A program made the position numbers and the translations under genes. Shown in pieces: positions 34,365-46,346 of a stretch of DNA of 64,000 nucleotides. Within the stretch, counting starts at the first letter, position 1. Each line of letters starts with the position of its first letter. A model generated the notes under the pieces. It did no database searches, was not told the origin of the DNA, and worked only from the letters and a program-made list of their open reading frames with translations. This DNA is from Dentipellis sp. KUC8613 (Eukaryota; Basidiomycota; Agaricomycetes; Russulales; Hericiaceae): the NCBI GenBank assembly GCA_002286715.1, contig NSJX01000008.1, positions 707,630 to 771,629 on the forward strand, written 5' to 3'.

Positions 34365-36400
34365 TCACTTCGGCGGCACCTCGGCCTCGGCGCCGTCCTC
34401 GGGCAGCGCACCCGGCACCGCGACGAGGTGCGGGTGCACGACGCCCAGCGGGTCCGTGCGCTTCATCTCCCTGAGCTCCCACCCCGCGCGCGCAAGCAGC
34501 CGCGCAAAGTGCGGCACCGTGCGCTCCTGCCCGTTCTGCAGCGCGAGCATCTGCGTCCGCGCGCACGCCGTCAGCATCGCCCCACATACTGTACGATAGG
34601 GAAGCGGAAGCGAAGAGCACGCACGAGGATGTCCAGCGAGTACGACAGCACCGCCGCGCCGCCCATGTTCGGCAGCAGCGGCGGCGGCACGCGCGCGCCC
34701 TCCGCGCCGGGCAGCGCGCGCGCGCCCGCGGGCGCCGCGCACGCGTGCGAGAGCGCGTGGTCGACGACGAGCAGCACCGTGTCGCGCGCGGCGGCCGCGC
34801 GCAGGTGCCGCAGCAGCCGCAGCGCGTATGCGTCGGACCAGTCGTGCAGGATCTGGCGCAGGAGGAAGACGGCGGGCGCGTGCGCGGGGGTGGGTTGCGG
34901 GGTGAACATGTCGTGCGCTGTGTGTGCGTGGTGGTGTTAGTGTTGGTGTTAGTGTGGGCAATGGGAGGAGGGGCGTACGGATGAGCTGCACGCGCCCGCT
35001 GCTGAGCGCGTCGGGGAGCTTGGCCTTCCAGAACTGTACGCGTGCGGATGTGAGTATGGGGGAGACTGGGGAGAAGATGGGAGGGGAGGAACAAACCTTC
35101 TCGCCCTCAGCGACCGTCCCCGGGCGGTCCTCGACGACGAAACGCATCTTCGGAAACGCGTTCGCGAGGATCATCGACACGGAGCCGATCCCGCCGGCCA
35201 CGTCCACGACGAGCGCGTCCTCTTTGAGCGCCGCGAAGTCGAAGCCTATATACCCACATCGCGTCAGCATCGAAATGGGGCAGGTGGGTGAGGGGAGAGG
35301 AGGGAAGAGGAAGCACGCGCACCCTGCAACATGGAGTCGGGCGGCTGGTACTGGCTCGAGCCGTGCATGGCCGCGCCGAGGCGGCGCAGGCGCGCGCGGT
35401 TCTCGGGCAGCTCGGCGAACGCGAACGCGGAGAGGTCCGTGCGGAACGCGAGGTTCAGCGCGCACTGGTTCGGCTCGTCCGAGTGCCCGAACGTGCGGTC
35501 GCGCAGCGTCTCGGAGAGGAAGGCTTCCGTTTTGAAGGACTCGTCCGTGCTGGGTGGTGGCAGGTTTAGTGGAAGAAGGGGGATTAAGGAGGGAGGGGAC
35601 GTACATGTGCCCGATGAGGGCTGAGAAGCCGTGCGTGTTGTCGTGCTTCGCTTCAGGGCTGTGGTCAATCGTGTTAGGCTGTGAGAGAAGATGGGAACGA
35701 GGGGCACACGGACTCTTTGAGGATGACGTCGACGGGCTTGCCGGTGTCGAGGATCGACGAGAGCAGGTTGTTCGCGAACACGTCCGGCGCGAGCTCCTTG
35801 AAGATGTGGTTCGTCGCGAGGAGACGCAACACACGGCCTGCATGGGAATATATATTATCAGTGAAATACACTCGAGTGTAGAGGAGAAAGGCATACCGAG
35901 GCGGTCGGCGTCGAGCCCGTTGCGCTTGACGATATCCTTGACGTGCGCGCCCTGTAGGTGTACGTTATATCCTGCTGTATATGCTATGGATGGAGAAGGT
36001 AATCATACCTCGGGACCGGCCTCGCGCAGGATCTCAGCGACATTCGAGTCATTCGCGACGCCCAGGCACGCCGTGAGCGTGCACTACGCACACATGAGCA
36101 TCCACACATTATACACAACGGGCGTCAAGTGAAAGGGGGTAGTACCTGCGTGGCCATGGTCATAAGGTTCGCCTGCGGCGCCTTGGCGGTGGCCACGAGC
36201 TGCGTCGCGGCAGCGACGAGCACGCCGACGGCCTGCAGCACGTCGGGGTGGTTGCGCGCCGCCTCGGTCTCCGGCGCGAACGGCGCGTCGAGCGAGGGGA
36301 AGGGCGTGCCGCGGGCCGCGCACGCCGCGTCGATCTGGTCGACGGAGTGCGAGATGAGGTTTGCGAGCTGCTTGAGGGTGGAGGGGGCTGTGGTCGCCAT
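34365..36400 (-). CDS. SAM-dependent O-methyltransferase (COMT-like, family 2)
   Basis: The start is MATTAPSTLKQLANLI at 36400 and the stop is at 34365. About nine short exons alternate with introns. The N-terminal dimerisation/winged-helix part includes RVLRLLATNHIFKELAPDVF. The SAM-binding core shows VVDVAGGIGSVSMILA (motif I) and RFVVEDRPGTV (motif II). The catalytic region contains ILHDWSDAYALRLL, where the His of HDWSD is the conserved base. The final exon reads QNGQERTVPHFARLLARAGW. Family members methylate hydroxyls on phenolics, polyketides or other secondary metabolites using SAM; the substrate is not predictable. No biosynthetic core gene (PKS, NRPS, terpene cyclase) lies near, so it is not part of an evident cluster. 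GC content of the exons is very high. Confidence 0.85.
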
Positions 36401-37448
36401 GGTGTGGGAGGTGAGGGGCGGGTGGGGATGCTGAGAGGGGGGCGGGAGGGTGTTTTATATGGCTATGGGGTGGCAGGTTCCATGGTACGGGGACGGGTGC
36501 GCGCTGGTATTGGCTGCAGCCCGGGTATCCGAGTAGGAGAAAGGAGCGTACCGTACCGTACGTCAGGACGCCTTGACGGTTGGATTGAATGCTGGATGTT
36601 CGCGCCAGCGAGAATGGAAGCGCGGGCTGCGGCATGCGCGACGCAGGGCATAGTACTTGTACTTGTACGGGTACGTAGCTGTCGTATGTACGTCGTTTGT
36701 CACCGCCACTGTCCCTCTGCGCCTGTTCCTCGACGGAAATGAATGCTGGGCGATATTTGGGACACACAGGGCGCAAACGCGCGCACACTTTGGGCGTGCG
36801 CGATCGGGTTTTGCGGGGGATCGGAGACAGGGTCGCAAGCTTGGGTTCTTACTGTACGCTCGGAGATGAACCGATGGGATCTTGGCTTGACGGAATGGTG
36901 CGTACATGCTTCGGCGTCGCTCGGGTGCGCGCCGTGGATTGGTAGATAGCCGAGCGAGAGACCGTGCCCAGTGCCGAATAGACGACGGCGCGGCGTGGAG
37001 AGACCGGGCGAGGACATGATGGCGCGAGGCAATTCAACAGCGCTTGTGCACAGAGCCCGCCGGATCCGAGGAAGAGCCTGCGTTCGCGAGTCGCAGTGAT
37101 CGTCCTCCGGACGCGACGCCGACGCGTACGGATGGTGGGCTTGGCGGGCGTGGGAACGCGCAAACAAATTTTCGCTGCGGACGGCGGGCGACGTGGTGGT
37201 GGACAGGCTAAGAGGCAGTTAGAATGACAGGATTATGTTGAGAGTGGAGAGGATAAGAGGCGAGGGTGCAGGTGGAGGAGTCGATGGGAGAGATATCGAA
37301 ATCGGGGGTGATGGATGATGTCGACGTCAGACCCGGCTGCTTGGCGTTGCCAGGAGCATACGCGCGACCAGTTGCTTATATTATTATATCCACACCGCTC
37401 TGCTCGTCTGCTCCAGCCAGCCTCTGCTCCCCCACGCTCCTTCCACCC
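36401..37448. other. Divergent intergenic region (O-methyltransferase / MscS channel)
   Basis: About 1 kb with no convincing gene. It contains repeated GTAC-type words near 36550 and 36656-36690, and an AT-rich element (TTATATTATTATATCC) near 37376-37391, about 60 bases upstream of the channel start codon. Confidence 0.5.
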
Positions 37449-40195
37449 ATGGCAGGCCCTCGCAAGTCCCAGGCCAGCGAGGACATTGCTCTCCCCGAGC
37501 TCTCCTCCCCCAAGCGCAGCGACTACGCGCCCCAGCCCCAGCACACAGACTCCGCGGACGTCGCCAACCACATTACCCCAGACTCGTCCTCCGACACCAC
37601 CGCGACCAACTCGGACGACGAGTTCGACTGGGAGGCAGATGAGGACAATGTCAGCGTCCACAAGGCCGCCGACGTCTCCAAGGCAAAGCGCGGCCGCTTC
37701 CTCTACCTCACGTTCATGAAGCTCTCGCGCCCCGTGCGCACACTCATCGTCGGCATCCTGGGCGCGGGCATCTTCATCACGCCCCTCCTCGTCTTCCAGC
37801 TGCGCTTCAAAAACAACCCCGCGCGCCCCCATGCGCACGCGTGGTCGCTGTGGTTCGCCATCATCTGGGCCGCGTCCTGCATCACCTACCTCCTCGTCGA
37901 CCTCATCCCGCGCCTCTTCATCGGCATCATCGTCCTCCTCGGCTACAAGGTCGAGCGGCTCAAAACCCAGATCGAGGTACGTCCCGCGCGCTGTCCGGCT
38001 GGCACTGACCCCGGCTGACCGCGCCCGCAGCTCATCTTCGCCGTGTCCGGCTGGCTCAAGCTCGCGCTCGACCTCTCGTGGGCGTGGATCGCGCTCTCCG
38101 TCATCCGCGCAGTGTACAAGCCGCCCGGCGACTACTGGACGATCATCAACCGCGTCATGCAGGCGCTCTTCTCCGCCGGCCTCATCGTCCTCGCGGAGAA
38201 GACCCTCCTGCACCTCATCGCGATCAACTTCCACCAGAAGGCCCTCGCGGACCGCCTCGCGGAGAACAGGCTCGGCCTCAAGGCGCTCGACCGCCTCTCC
38301 AATGCGCACCCGCAGCCGAAGAAGGCGTCCCCGTATGGCAAGAAGGGCCATAAGAGCGGCTTTGGCAGCTCCATGGGCACGTCGATGGATCTGTTTGGCT
38401 TCCGCGACAAGACGGAGGTGCAGGAGCAGGCGGCGTCGAGCAGCTCGTCGCCGATACATGAGAAGGGGAGCGAGCGCGACCATGGGAAGGAGGCGGAGGC
38501 GGGGTATAAGGTCGGGCATAAGGAGCGCAAGCGCAGGCGCCGCAAGGCGATGGCGTCGGTTATCGTGGACCAGCTGGGCGGCGCGATTGGCCAGGTTGCA
38601 CTGAAGAACTCGAAGTTCAATCGCGAGCAGGGGCTGGGCGATTTGCAGTCGGCGCGCAGGCTGGCGAGGAAGCTGTTCAGTGTGCTGAGCGACGTGTATC
38701 CGCCGAGGTCGCATCTTGTTGTAGAGGGTGAGTGCATTGTTTGCTTAGGGGGACGGCATTCCTGATAATTGCAAGTTCAGATTTTTACCCCTACTTCAAG
38801 AGCACCACTGAAGCAGTAGGTTTCGCCCTCTCTGTCTGTCTTTTTGTTCTGACACTTGTCCACTATAGCATGCTGCCTTTGCGCTCTTCGACAAAGATGG
38901 CAACGGTGATATTTCAAAAAAGGAGATGCGCGAGGCGGTTCAGCGGATATACAGGGAGCGCAAGTCCCTCATCGCCAGTTTGAAGGTACCAACACTCATT
39001 CTATCAGTTTTTTTCTGGAAACTGACCGCCTGTCAACCCCGCAGGACGTAAGTTCGGTCGTCGCGAAGCTCGACGCGGTGCTCCTTGCGACGGCGCTGGT
39101 TATTATTATCTTCGTGTGCATGCTCATCTTCAACCGCACCAACACGATCGCATCACTCGTCCCGCTCGCCACCATCATCCTCGGATTCTCGTTCATCTTC
39201 GGGCACTCGGCGCAGACGCTCTTCGAATCGGTACGCACGTTTCTCCTCTGTTTCACACTTACAACGTGGGCTGACAAAACGTATGTATTGCCCGTTGCGC
39301 GCCTGCGGTATAGCTGATTTTCATCTTCGCGACTCATGTGTTTGACGTCGGCGACCTGGTTATGATTGATGATCAGGTGAGCCGCTGCATGCACTCATTT
39401 CCGCCCGCGCCCGCGAGGCAGAGGCGCTGATCCCGTGCCTTGCCCAGCCGCTGTTCGTCAAGGAGTTCGGCCTGTTCTCGACCACGTTCCGCCGGGTCGA
39501 CGGCCAGGAGATCATCGCGCCCAACGCGCTGCTCTCCAGCAGCAAGCTCGTGCACAACATGCGCCGCAGCTCGTCCATGTGCGTCCTAGTCTTGTTCCTC
39601 AATTTCCGGCGGTTGTCAGAAGCTGATAGGCGCGAAGGTGGGAGAGCACGACGCTGACGGTGTCGTATACGACGCCGCTGGAGGTGATCGAGCAGCTCAA
39701 GCTGCGCATGAACGCGTACGTCGCGCAGAATAACCGCGAGTGGTCCGGGCTCGCGGTCAACATCGACAAAATGGACTTCCAGAACTCGATCGTCATCGTC
39801 GTCGCCATGGAGCGTGCGTACACTCTCTCCCTCTCTCCCTTCCCCTCTCTCTTCTCCCAGATGCTGACCCGACTCGCCCCCCGCGCACACACACAGACCG
39901 CCCGAACTGGCAAGACTGGGGCGGGCGCTGGATGCGCCGCACGGCGTTCATGCGGCACCTCAAGACGGTGCTCGAGGACCTCGACATCAAGTACACGATG
40001 CCGATCCAGCCCGTGCTGCTCCCCAAGGGCCTCCCGAGCGGCGTCCCGCGCAGCCTCGTCGGCGACCCCCCGCCCCGCTCGCCCGCGTCGTACCGCAGCA
40101 GGGAGGACCTCGGCAACGCGGGCTCGTTCCAGGGCAGCGAGTATATGCTCAAGGCGCCCGGGGGCGGCCTGAAGCCGGGCGATAGCTCGTTCTGA
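37449..40195 (+). CDS. EF-hand mechanosensitive ion channel (MscS-type, Msy1/Msy2-like)
   Basis: The start is MAGPRKSQASEDIALPEL at 37449 and the stop is at 40193-40195, about 800 residues in roughly eight exons. The acidic N-terminus is followed by four hydrophobic segments (about 37740-38230), a basic cytosolic loop, and an EF-hand with the canonical loop DKDGNGDISKKE near 38900. Then comes the MscS core: pore-lining helix region LVPLATIILGFSFIFGHS, HVFDVGDLVMIDD, and the beta domain with FRRVDGQEIIAPNALL. In fission yeast Msy1 and Msy2 sit in the ER and nuclear envelope and temper Ca2+ rise on hypo-osmotic shock; the EF-hand is a likely Ca2+ sensor. Introns near 38728, 38987 and 39231 are short and consensus-like. 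No breaks were seen. Confidence 0.9.
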
Positions 40196-41258
40196 GCTGA
40201 GCTGGTGTGGGAGGGCTGCGCGTGTATATGATTATTTGGGTCTGGGTTCGGGTATGTGTTTGGATTTGGTGCGTTGCTCGCCTGGTGGGTTGGTTGGGCG
40301 TTGGTGTGCATAGATCGTCGTCGTCCGCATTGCATTTTGCTTGTATCTGAATTGCTGCATCTTTTGATAACCTTTTAGAAAGGTGGTGCTGGGGTAGTGG
40401 GTTGGTGGGAGGAAGGGGGGTGAATAGCGGTCTGGGAACCGCGCATGGTTATGACACACATATATATTGACGTATACGCACACACATCATATTACGCACT
40501 ACATTGCAATATCCCATCTGCTCATGCATACTGACTTCAATGGCGATGTTGAGATGCAGCTGAAGGGAAGGAAATAGGATTTTTGGCGCGCTGGGACAGA
40601 CAAGGTCTCGTGCCTTTCTCGATGCTGCACGTGATGGCCAGCGCGTGGGAGTCGCGTCTACGGTCTCCGGGAGTTCCCAGCAGCGCACATGCACCGACGT
40701 TGCTACCATCCTCCATCCAACATCGCAATATACGCACTCCTGCAACGCGCACTTGCTGTCACCATGCGAACTACGTGTACCACGCTGCCATCGCAGCAGT
40801 ACGCCATCGCTCAGTTACGATCTCACCTGGGGCCGAGTCTGACAGGTTTAGGGTAAGTACACATGCAGCCAGAGCGGATCCGCGTCATTATTCATAGGCC
40901 GGCGCGCGAATCGGACGACGGAAAGCTCGGTTGCAGGGTTCGCAAGACCGTGTCTGAGCCGACAGGTCCAGGACGCGGCGACGGCGACTGAGACGGATGC
41001 ACGCGCATGCGCGCGCGGCCCACGGGACTGGCATATATAGCGTGCCCCGCATGGCGGGCAGTCATACGCCCGGTCAGGCTCTGCTTCTGCGTCGGCCCCC
41101 TCGCTCCTTCCCCGTCCCGTTTTCGTCCAGCCCAGTCTTGGCTGTCTCAGTCTTCACGTTCCTTGACTTTCACGTTCCGTGACCTCCAGCCCTTTCTTTG
41201 GCCTATAACTGCCAAGCCCCGTTCGTGCGAGTACGAGTACGTGTGCACTCAAGATAAG
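40196..41258. other. Intergenic region and promoter of the GH76 gene
   Basis: About 1 kb. The first part is the 3' flank of the channel gene. The right end holds a TATATA box and a pyrimidine-rich leader. No gene was recognised. Confidence 0.5.
41034..41039 (+). promoter_or_regulatory. TATA box upstream of the GH76 gene
   Basis: TATATA about 220 bases before the start codon, followed by a C/T-rich leader typical of a strongly expressed fungal gene. Confidence 0.5.
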
Positions 41259-43097
41259 ATGATGGCCTCGTTCAGCTTGAAGCGCGTTTTGGCGGTGGCG
41301 GTTGTGCTGGCTCCTGCGGTTGCTTATGTGCGCGGTGCGGCGATCGCGGCGAGGGCGCAGTGCCAGGCGACGTTGGACACAGCTACGGTATGCGCTTCCT
41401 CTCTGTGCACACTATGGACTATGGCTGACATCGATATATGCGCAGACCGTTGCGAACCGCCTGCAGTCCGCGTACTATGACGCCAGCTCTGGTAACTACA
41501 ACCAGGGCGAGCTCTGGACCGACTCCGTACGCGTCTTTCCCTTATGTATGCATTCTTGGGGATGGGTACTGAGGTGGAGGGGATGTAGAACGCCGTCGAG
41601 GACCTGCATAACCTCATGCTTGCCGCGGGCACGACGACCTGGGCCAGCGTGGGCGACACCTCGCGCATCGGCCGCGCCGCGGAGAATCCGAGTACGAATT
41701 GGCAGGATATCCTTGCGGGCAGCAACGACGATGCCCAGGTGCGTTCATTGTTCTCACTCAAATTGGCTGCGCGGGTGTCAGGTTGCTGAATTTGGAGACG
41801 GCGGGGTGTAGTGGGTGATTCTTGCGCTGTGGAAGATCGCGGATTATCGCGCTGCGCATGGGCAGTCGATTACTGCGTTTATGGTGCGTTGGTTTGCGTT
41901 TTGAGGTGGGCTGTGTGTCGTTTTTGATTGGGTTCGTGTATGCGCAGAATGCTGCGGGCCAAATTTACGATTTTATCGCTGGCCAGTGGGATAATACTTG
42001 CGGAGGCGGCGGTGAGCATCTTTTCTTCAATGACTGACGCGCGCTGATGGGTTCTGGACGTGCAGTATGGTGGTCGACTGCGCATACATATAAGAATGCG
42101 ATCACGAATGAGCTGTTTTTGCTCACTTCTGCGTCTGGGTATCTGAGGACGAAAGACCAGAAGTATTTGACCAACGCAAACAATGTATGCACATTTTTAT
42201 TCGTTGTCGGTCTTCTCGATCCTGACACCATTCTGCCCTCTAGGTGTGGAATTGGTGTAGGCTTTTTCTCTTACGTCTAGATTTCATCATTGACGGCTCA
42301 ACAGTGAGTGCTTCGGGTATGCGCAACTCGCAGGGCCTGTGGAACGATGGTCTCAACTCGGATACCTGTGCAAACAACGGACAGGTTAGAATTCCCTGAC
42401 CTAATATAGGCTTGATGTAGCTGACGCGTCTATGGTGTAGACTACTTGGACGTACAATCAGGTTCGTTGCCGGATCTACTGCAGAGAGAGCAACTGAGCC
42501 CATACATCATAGGGTGTCATCGCTTCTGGCCTGGGAGCTCTGTACGCTGCGACGGGCAACAAGACGCTGCTCGACCAAGCTGAAATCACCCTCGATGCCA
42601 CCATCGCGCATCTCACCGTCAATAACATATTGAAGGAGTCATGCGACAACGCAGCCAGCTCGTCCGGTGCTTGCAATCATGATCAGGTTCGTGTGGGACT
42701 CCTTCTCTCTTGCTTGGCTATTTGCATCTGACGGGCCCCCCATGGCCATGTGCCGCATGCATCTGTTGCATCAGCAAATCTTCAAGGCGAGTCATCATTC
42801 CGTTCTCCACCATCCCGGCCGCCTGATTGACATTGCCAATGCCTAATGGCCTTCGATTCTTCCACACAGGGCTTATGGACGAAGCATGTGCAATACTACC
42901 TCGACAACGCCAACGACGCGAGCCGCACGGCCAAGTACAGCGCATTCCTGGGCTCCCAGTCGTCTGCTGCACTCCATTACGGGAAGAACGCGGCGAACGA
43001 CGTCGGCTCGGTGTGGTACGCCCCCAACGCGGGCGGCTCGGTGTTCACGCCCGAGTCGACCGCCAGCGGTCTGGAGGCGTTCGTTTCTGCGGCCAAG
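41259..43097 (+). CDS. Secreted GH76 family glycoside hydrolase (alpha-1,6-mannanase-like); 3' end unresolved
   Basis: The start is MMASFSLKRVLAVAVVLAPA at 41259, a clear signal peptide. Mature sequence includes RLQSAYYDASSGNY, NLMLAAGTTTW, the GH76 motif CGGGVWWSTAHTYKNAITNE, GMRNSQGLWNDGL, TTWTYNQGVIASGLGALY and SVWYAPNAGGSVFTPES. These are typical of GH76 enzymes related to Dfg5/Dcw1, which act on mannan or GPI glycans of the cell wall. About ten exons are needed. The last clear exon ends at 43097 (VSAAK) with a GTGCGT donor. Relatives end a few residues later, but the next acceptor (43304) gives EC then an unexpected 55-residue extension. The end of the protein is therefore not settled. 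There is no GPI-anchor signal. Confidence 0.82.
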
Positions 43098-44797
43098 GTG
43101 CGTCCAGTCATGTGTGCTGCGTGCATCGTGGGTCTGAATCAGATGTCAGTACGGGCCATGCTGAGTGCGCAAGTGATATCGCGCGTGTTTTCAAATTATA
43201 CCATTCCTTTTCGGTTTTGTTTTTCGGGTTTGGATCTTTGTTTCTTGTCGGTCGTTTAACCTCGATCTTTCATTGCACCGTTGTTGTCATGCTCGGTCCC
43301 GTAGGAGTGCCGTAAATTGCTATCATGTTGCGAAGTCTTCTCTGCGGCAGCACGGGCCTTCGCTGCGTTGCGAGCCACGCGATACATCTGTCACGACGGT
43401 GCCATCTGGGGCAAAGTCGGCAGCCGCGCTGCTCCCCGGCTGGGCTGGGCCGGCGCGCAGCTTATTTTAGGGTGAGCACGTTCGGCTGGCGCGCAGCGCA
43501 TTCGCTCGGTGGGGCCTGCGAGAAGTGAGATAAGTAGCGGAGGGCCATGCGGTGCGCATGGCGTCGTAGGCGGCTTCCTGCGCTGATGTGCGGCTGGACC
43601 GGGCCGATCTCGAATGCGAGCATTGTGGCAATTCTGCACGCAGAGATGTACGGTTGGGAGGCACGCGACACCGCGACGGGTGCGGATGGCTGACGCGTTA
43701 TGCGACCCTGCGGCATCTGCGTATTCACTTGCTGTCGGTCTTTTCCCTCGACGACCCTGTACAGTGACTTATCTCGCATCTATTTTAGGAGCACTGCAGA
43801 TACCAGGTGATATACTTCGCGTCGGGCTGCAGCATGACAGAACGCCCGGACGCGTCAGAAGCATGATGACGCTGAGTCCTGCTCGTTTTGGTTCCCAGCC
43901 TATTGTGCACCATCAAGGATGAGATAGTGACGAAGACGGCTCGGAGGATGTTGTTGTCATCTGCTGAGGGGGGTCTCCAGGTTACTCCACCTGCTCAATA
44001 GGTAAATGTCTTCAGTGTATAACAGCCTGCTCGACGCCTTGACGCTCCCCCCTTTGGCACTTCTCGCAGGCTACCGGCCAACCCATGGCAGAAGCTCAAC
44101 AAAAGAGCGCGGTCGTCTCTAGGACTATGCTAGCGGTATCACCAGCGGCATATCTGTTTCGCTGGACCTGCCACATACGGATCTATCGGTGACTTCCAAC
44201 GAAGACCACAAGGTCTGCTTTCACACCGACGACTGCCCATATACCCGTATCTCTCGCGTGCTCGCGCGTCCTGTGGATCGGTTCTGGCATGGCAAGCATC
44301 TGCAGCCACATGCACACCCGAGCTGCCCGCCTCTTCCTAGCATATCAAAACGCCCGACGCGCTTCGCGCTCGCTTCCGGCGGCTACGTGCTGCCACGTTG
44401 GCCGCGCTCTATCGTGCCGCCGCAGCCCCCGCTCTCAAATTTCTGGGTTGTGTCGCATGCGGTGCTAGGGTCGCTGTCCCTGGCCATGCGTAACCATGCA
44501 GCTCTCCCTATGCGAGGGTATAGAATTCGAGGCCACCTGCCCTCGTAGCATGCTGCCATGCTTGTTTAACGACCGTGTGGCAGCATGGCTTCGACCGGCG
44601 GTGTCGTATGCCTCTATTCGCCGGCTCCTTGGCCCTGCCGACGTCCTCGACGCAATGCAGCCCTGCCAGCGAAGCGGATCCGCATAAATAGCAGTTCGCC
44701 TTCATATGCGACGTTTAGGCTCAGCGCAGCTCTCGACTCGACCGCCAGAAGCACTTCGCACCTCGCCCCGTGCCTGCTCTCTGAATCGCAAGTCATC
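43098..44797. other. Region between GH76 and chitinase 1
   Basis: This contains the unresolved 3' end of the GH76 gene and a long promoter region for chitinase 1. The part around 44174-44262 is similar to 47258-47345, showing that the chitinase duplication includes upstream DNA. No other gene was seen. Confidence 0.55.
44684..44690 (+). promoter_or_regulatory. TATA-like element of chitinase 1
   Basis: ATAAATA, 108 bases upstream of the start codon and followed by a short leader. Confidence 0.5.
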
Positions 44798-46346
44798 ATG
44801 GTGTCCTTCAAGTCCACGTTCGCCCGCTTGGCCGCGGCCGTCACCGTCGTTTCCCACCTTGTGGGCAACGTCGCGTCCGTCCCCGTCGGCGAGGAGCTCG
44901 CGATCCGCAAGGCCAGCGCAACCCCGGCTGCCCCGCACTTTGTCGCGTACAGCGACGAGTGGATCTCGGGGGAGAACGGCCCCCCGGCTACGTCTTCGAT
45001 CAAGGTACTGCTTCCTCTGTCTTCGTTCATTGATCGTTCATTAATGAGCCCCGGATGTAGGGCTTCAACACCTTGTGAGGCTTCGCCGCTTCATTTACCG
45101 CTGGACATGGTTAATATTGATGATTCTTTCCCAGCATCTTGTCCTTCCTGCTCAGGAGCGGCGCTGCCGACCAGGCCCTTGAGTGGACAGAGATCTCAGC
45201 GTCCCAGCGGTCGACCATCAAGTCGCAATACGCCTCTGCCGGCATCAAGCTTTTGGTCTCTGCCTTCGGTTCGACGGACGCCCCCACATCCGCTGGTGCC
45301 GACCCCGTCGCGACTGCCAACACCATGGCGGCCTGGGTTAAGCAGTACGATCTCGACGGCATTGATGTCGATTATGAGGTTTGTGTTGATTTGAAACGCA
45401 GAGTGACACGTGTTTGATGCCTGGTCTGTGCAGGACTTCAATGCTTTCGACGGAAGCTCTGGATCGGCTATTCCGTGGCTGGAGTCGTTCACGAAGCAGC
45501 TCCGTACTCAGCTGCCTCAGGGCCAGTACATCCTCACCCATGCTCGTGAGTCAACAGTTACCTCTTCCTGATATCTGGCACTCATCTCGACCTGTAGCCG
45601 TTGCTCCCTGGTCAGCTTTTCGACCGAGATCGAATTTTTGTCAAGACTAAACAAATCCTTCAGGTTCGAGCCTAACGTATGGAGCGGTGGAGGATACCTT
45701 GCCATTGATCAGAGTGTCGGAAGTTTGATTGACTGGGTATGTCTAAGGCTCGATTTCTTTGCTTGACATCGGTAACTAACTTTTTTTCTAGTACAACGTC
45801 CAGGTATTGCATTTTCCGTGCTGATGTGAATATTCTATCTCAATATTGATCAACCCGACCCGCGTGCATTAGTTCTACAACCGTAAGTATATTCATTTTT
45901 TTCGATAGACCCAATTTCTAAAACAAATTTCGGGTCCCCAGAGGGCAGCTCTGAATACACCGACTGCAACTCTCTGCTCACTACCTCGAACGGCCAATAT
46001 CCCAACTCGGCGCTCTTCCAGATTGCCGCCAACGGCGTCAGCCTGAACAAGCTCGTCATCGGCAAGCCGGGCAATTCTGGTGATGCTGACACCGGCTACA
46101 TCGCGCCGAGCACACTTGCTACGTGTGTTCAGCAGGCCAAAAACCAGGGCTGGAGTACGTTCCATCCCTCCACATATAATTTCTTCTCTGCTGACGAGAT
46201 TACCTTAGGCGCTGGTGTGATGACCTGGGAGGTAAGGGGATCTCGACGACACGATGGCAGTTCACAGCTGACTGACATTTTTGCAGTACCCCGACGCCGG
46301 CGCCTCCTGGATTTCGACCGTCCGGTCCCTCTCCTGGCCCGAGTAA
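44798..46346 (+). CDS. Secreted GH18 chitinase, tandem copy 1
   Basis: The start is MVSFKSTFARLAAAVTVVSH at 44798, a signal peptide ending near NVASVP. The catalytic GH18 motif DGIDVDYE is at about 45355-45378, with the Glu as proton donor. Other GH18 features are AGIKLLVSAFGSTD, LPQGQYILTHAP and GVMTWEYPDAGASW near the end. The stop is at 46344-46346. There is no chitin-binding module, so this is a compact single-domain enzyme of about 315 residues. Splicing uses many tiny exons, including GGCTTCAACACCTT near 45060, a 12-base exon at 45792-45803 and a 10-base exon at 45873-45882. The role is probably cell-wall chitin remodelling or degradation. Loss of activity is unlikely, since all key residues are present. 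An extra intron distinguishes it from copy 2. Confidence 0.88.

Larger units (their letters stand above)
44170..46346. repeat. Tandem chitinase duplication, unit 1
   Basis: Direct repeat of a chitinase gene plus about 600 bases of upstream sequence, paired with 47250-49263. Shared upstream words include ACGGATCTATCGG, GAAGACCA and AAGGTCT in the same order. The copies start 2997 bases apart at the coding level. Confidence 0.75.

Noticed and set aside
36540..36700. Repeated GTAC words as a possible regulatory array
   Set aside because: Irregular spacing and no inverted or tandem order beyond what short palindromic words give by chance. Copper-responsive GTAC elements are known, but no copper gene is adjacent.
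37233..38714. 493-codon minus-strand open frame opposite the mechanosensitive channel gene
   Set aside because: Composition (Arg, Glu, Val runs) mirrors the GC-rich channel exons on the other strand. The plus strand carries the conserved MscS protein.
45655..45690. GGTTCGAGCCTAACG resembling a tRNA T-loop
   Set aside because: It is coding sequence of chitinase 1 at the exon coding FEPNVWSGGGY. There is no acceptor stem or anticodon arm around it, and the paralog carries the same coding words.
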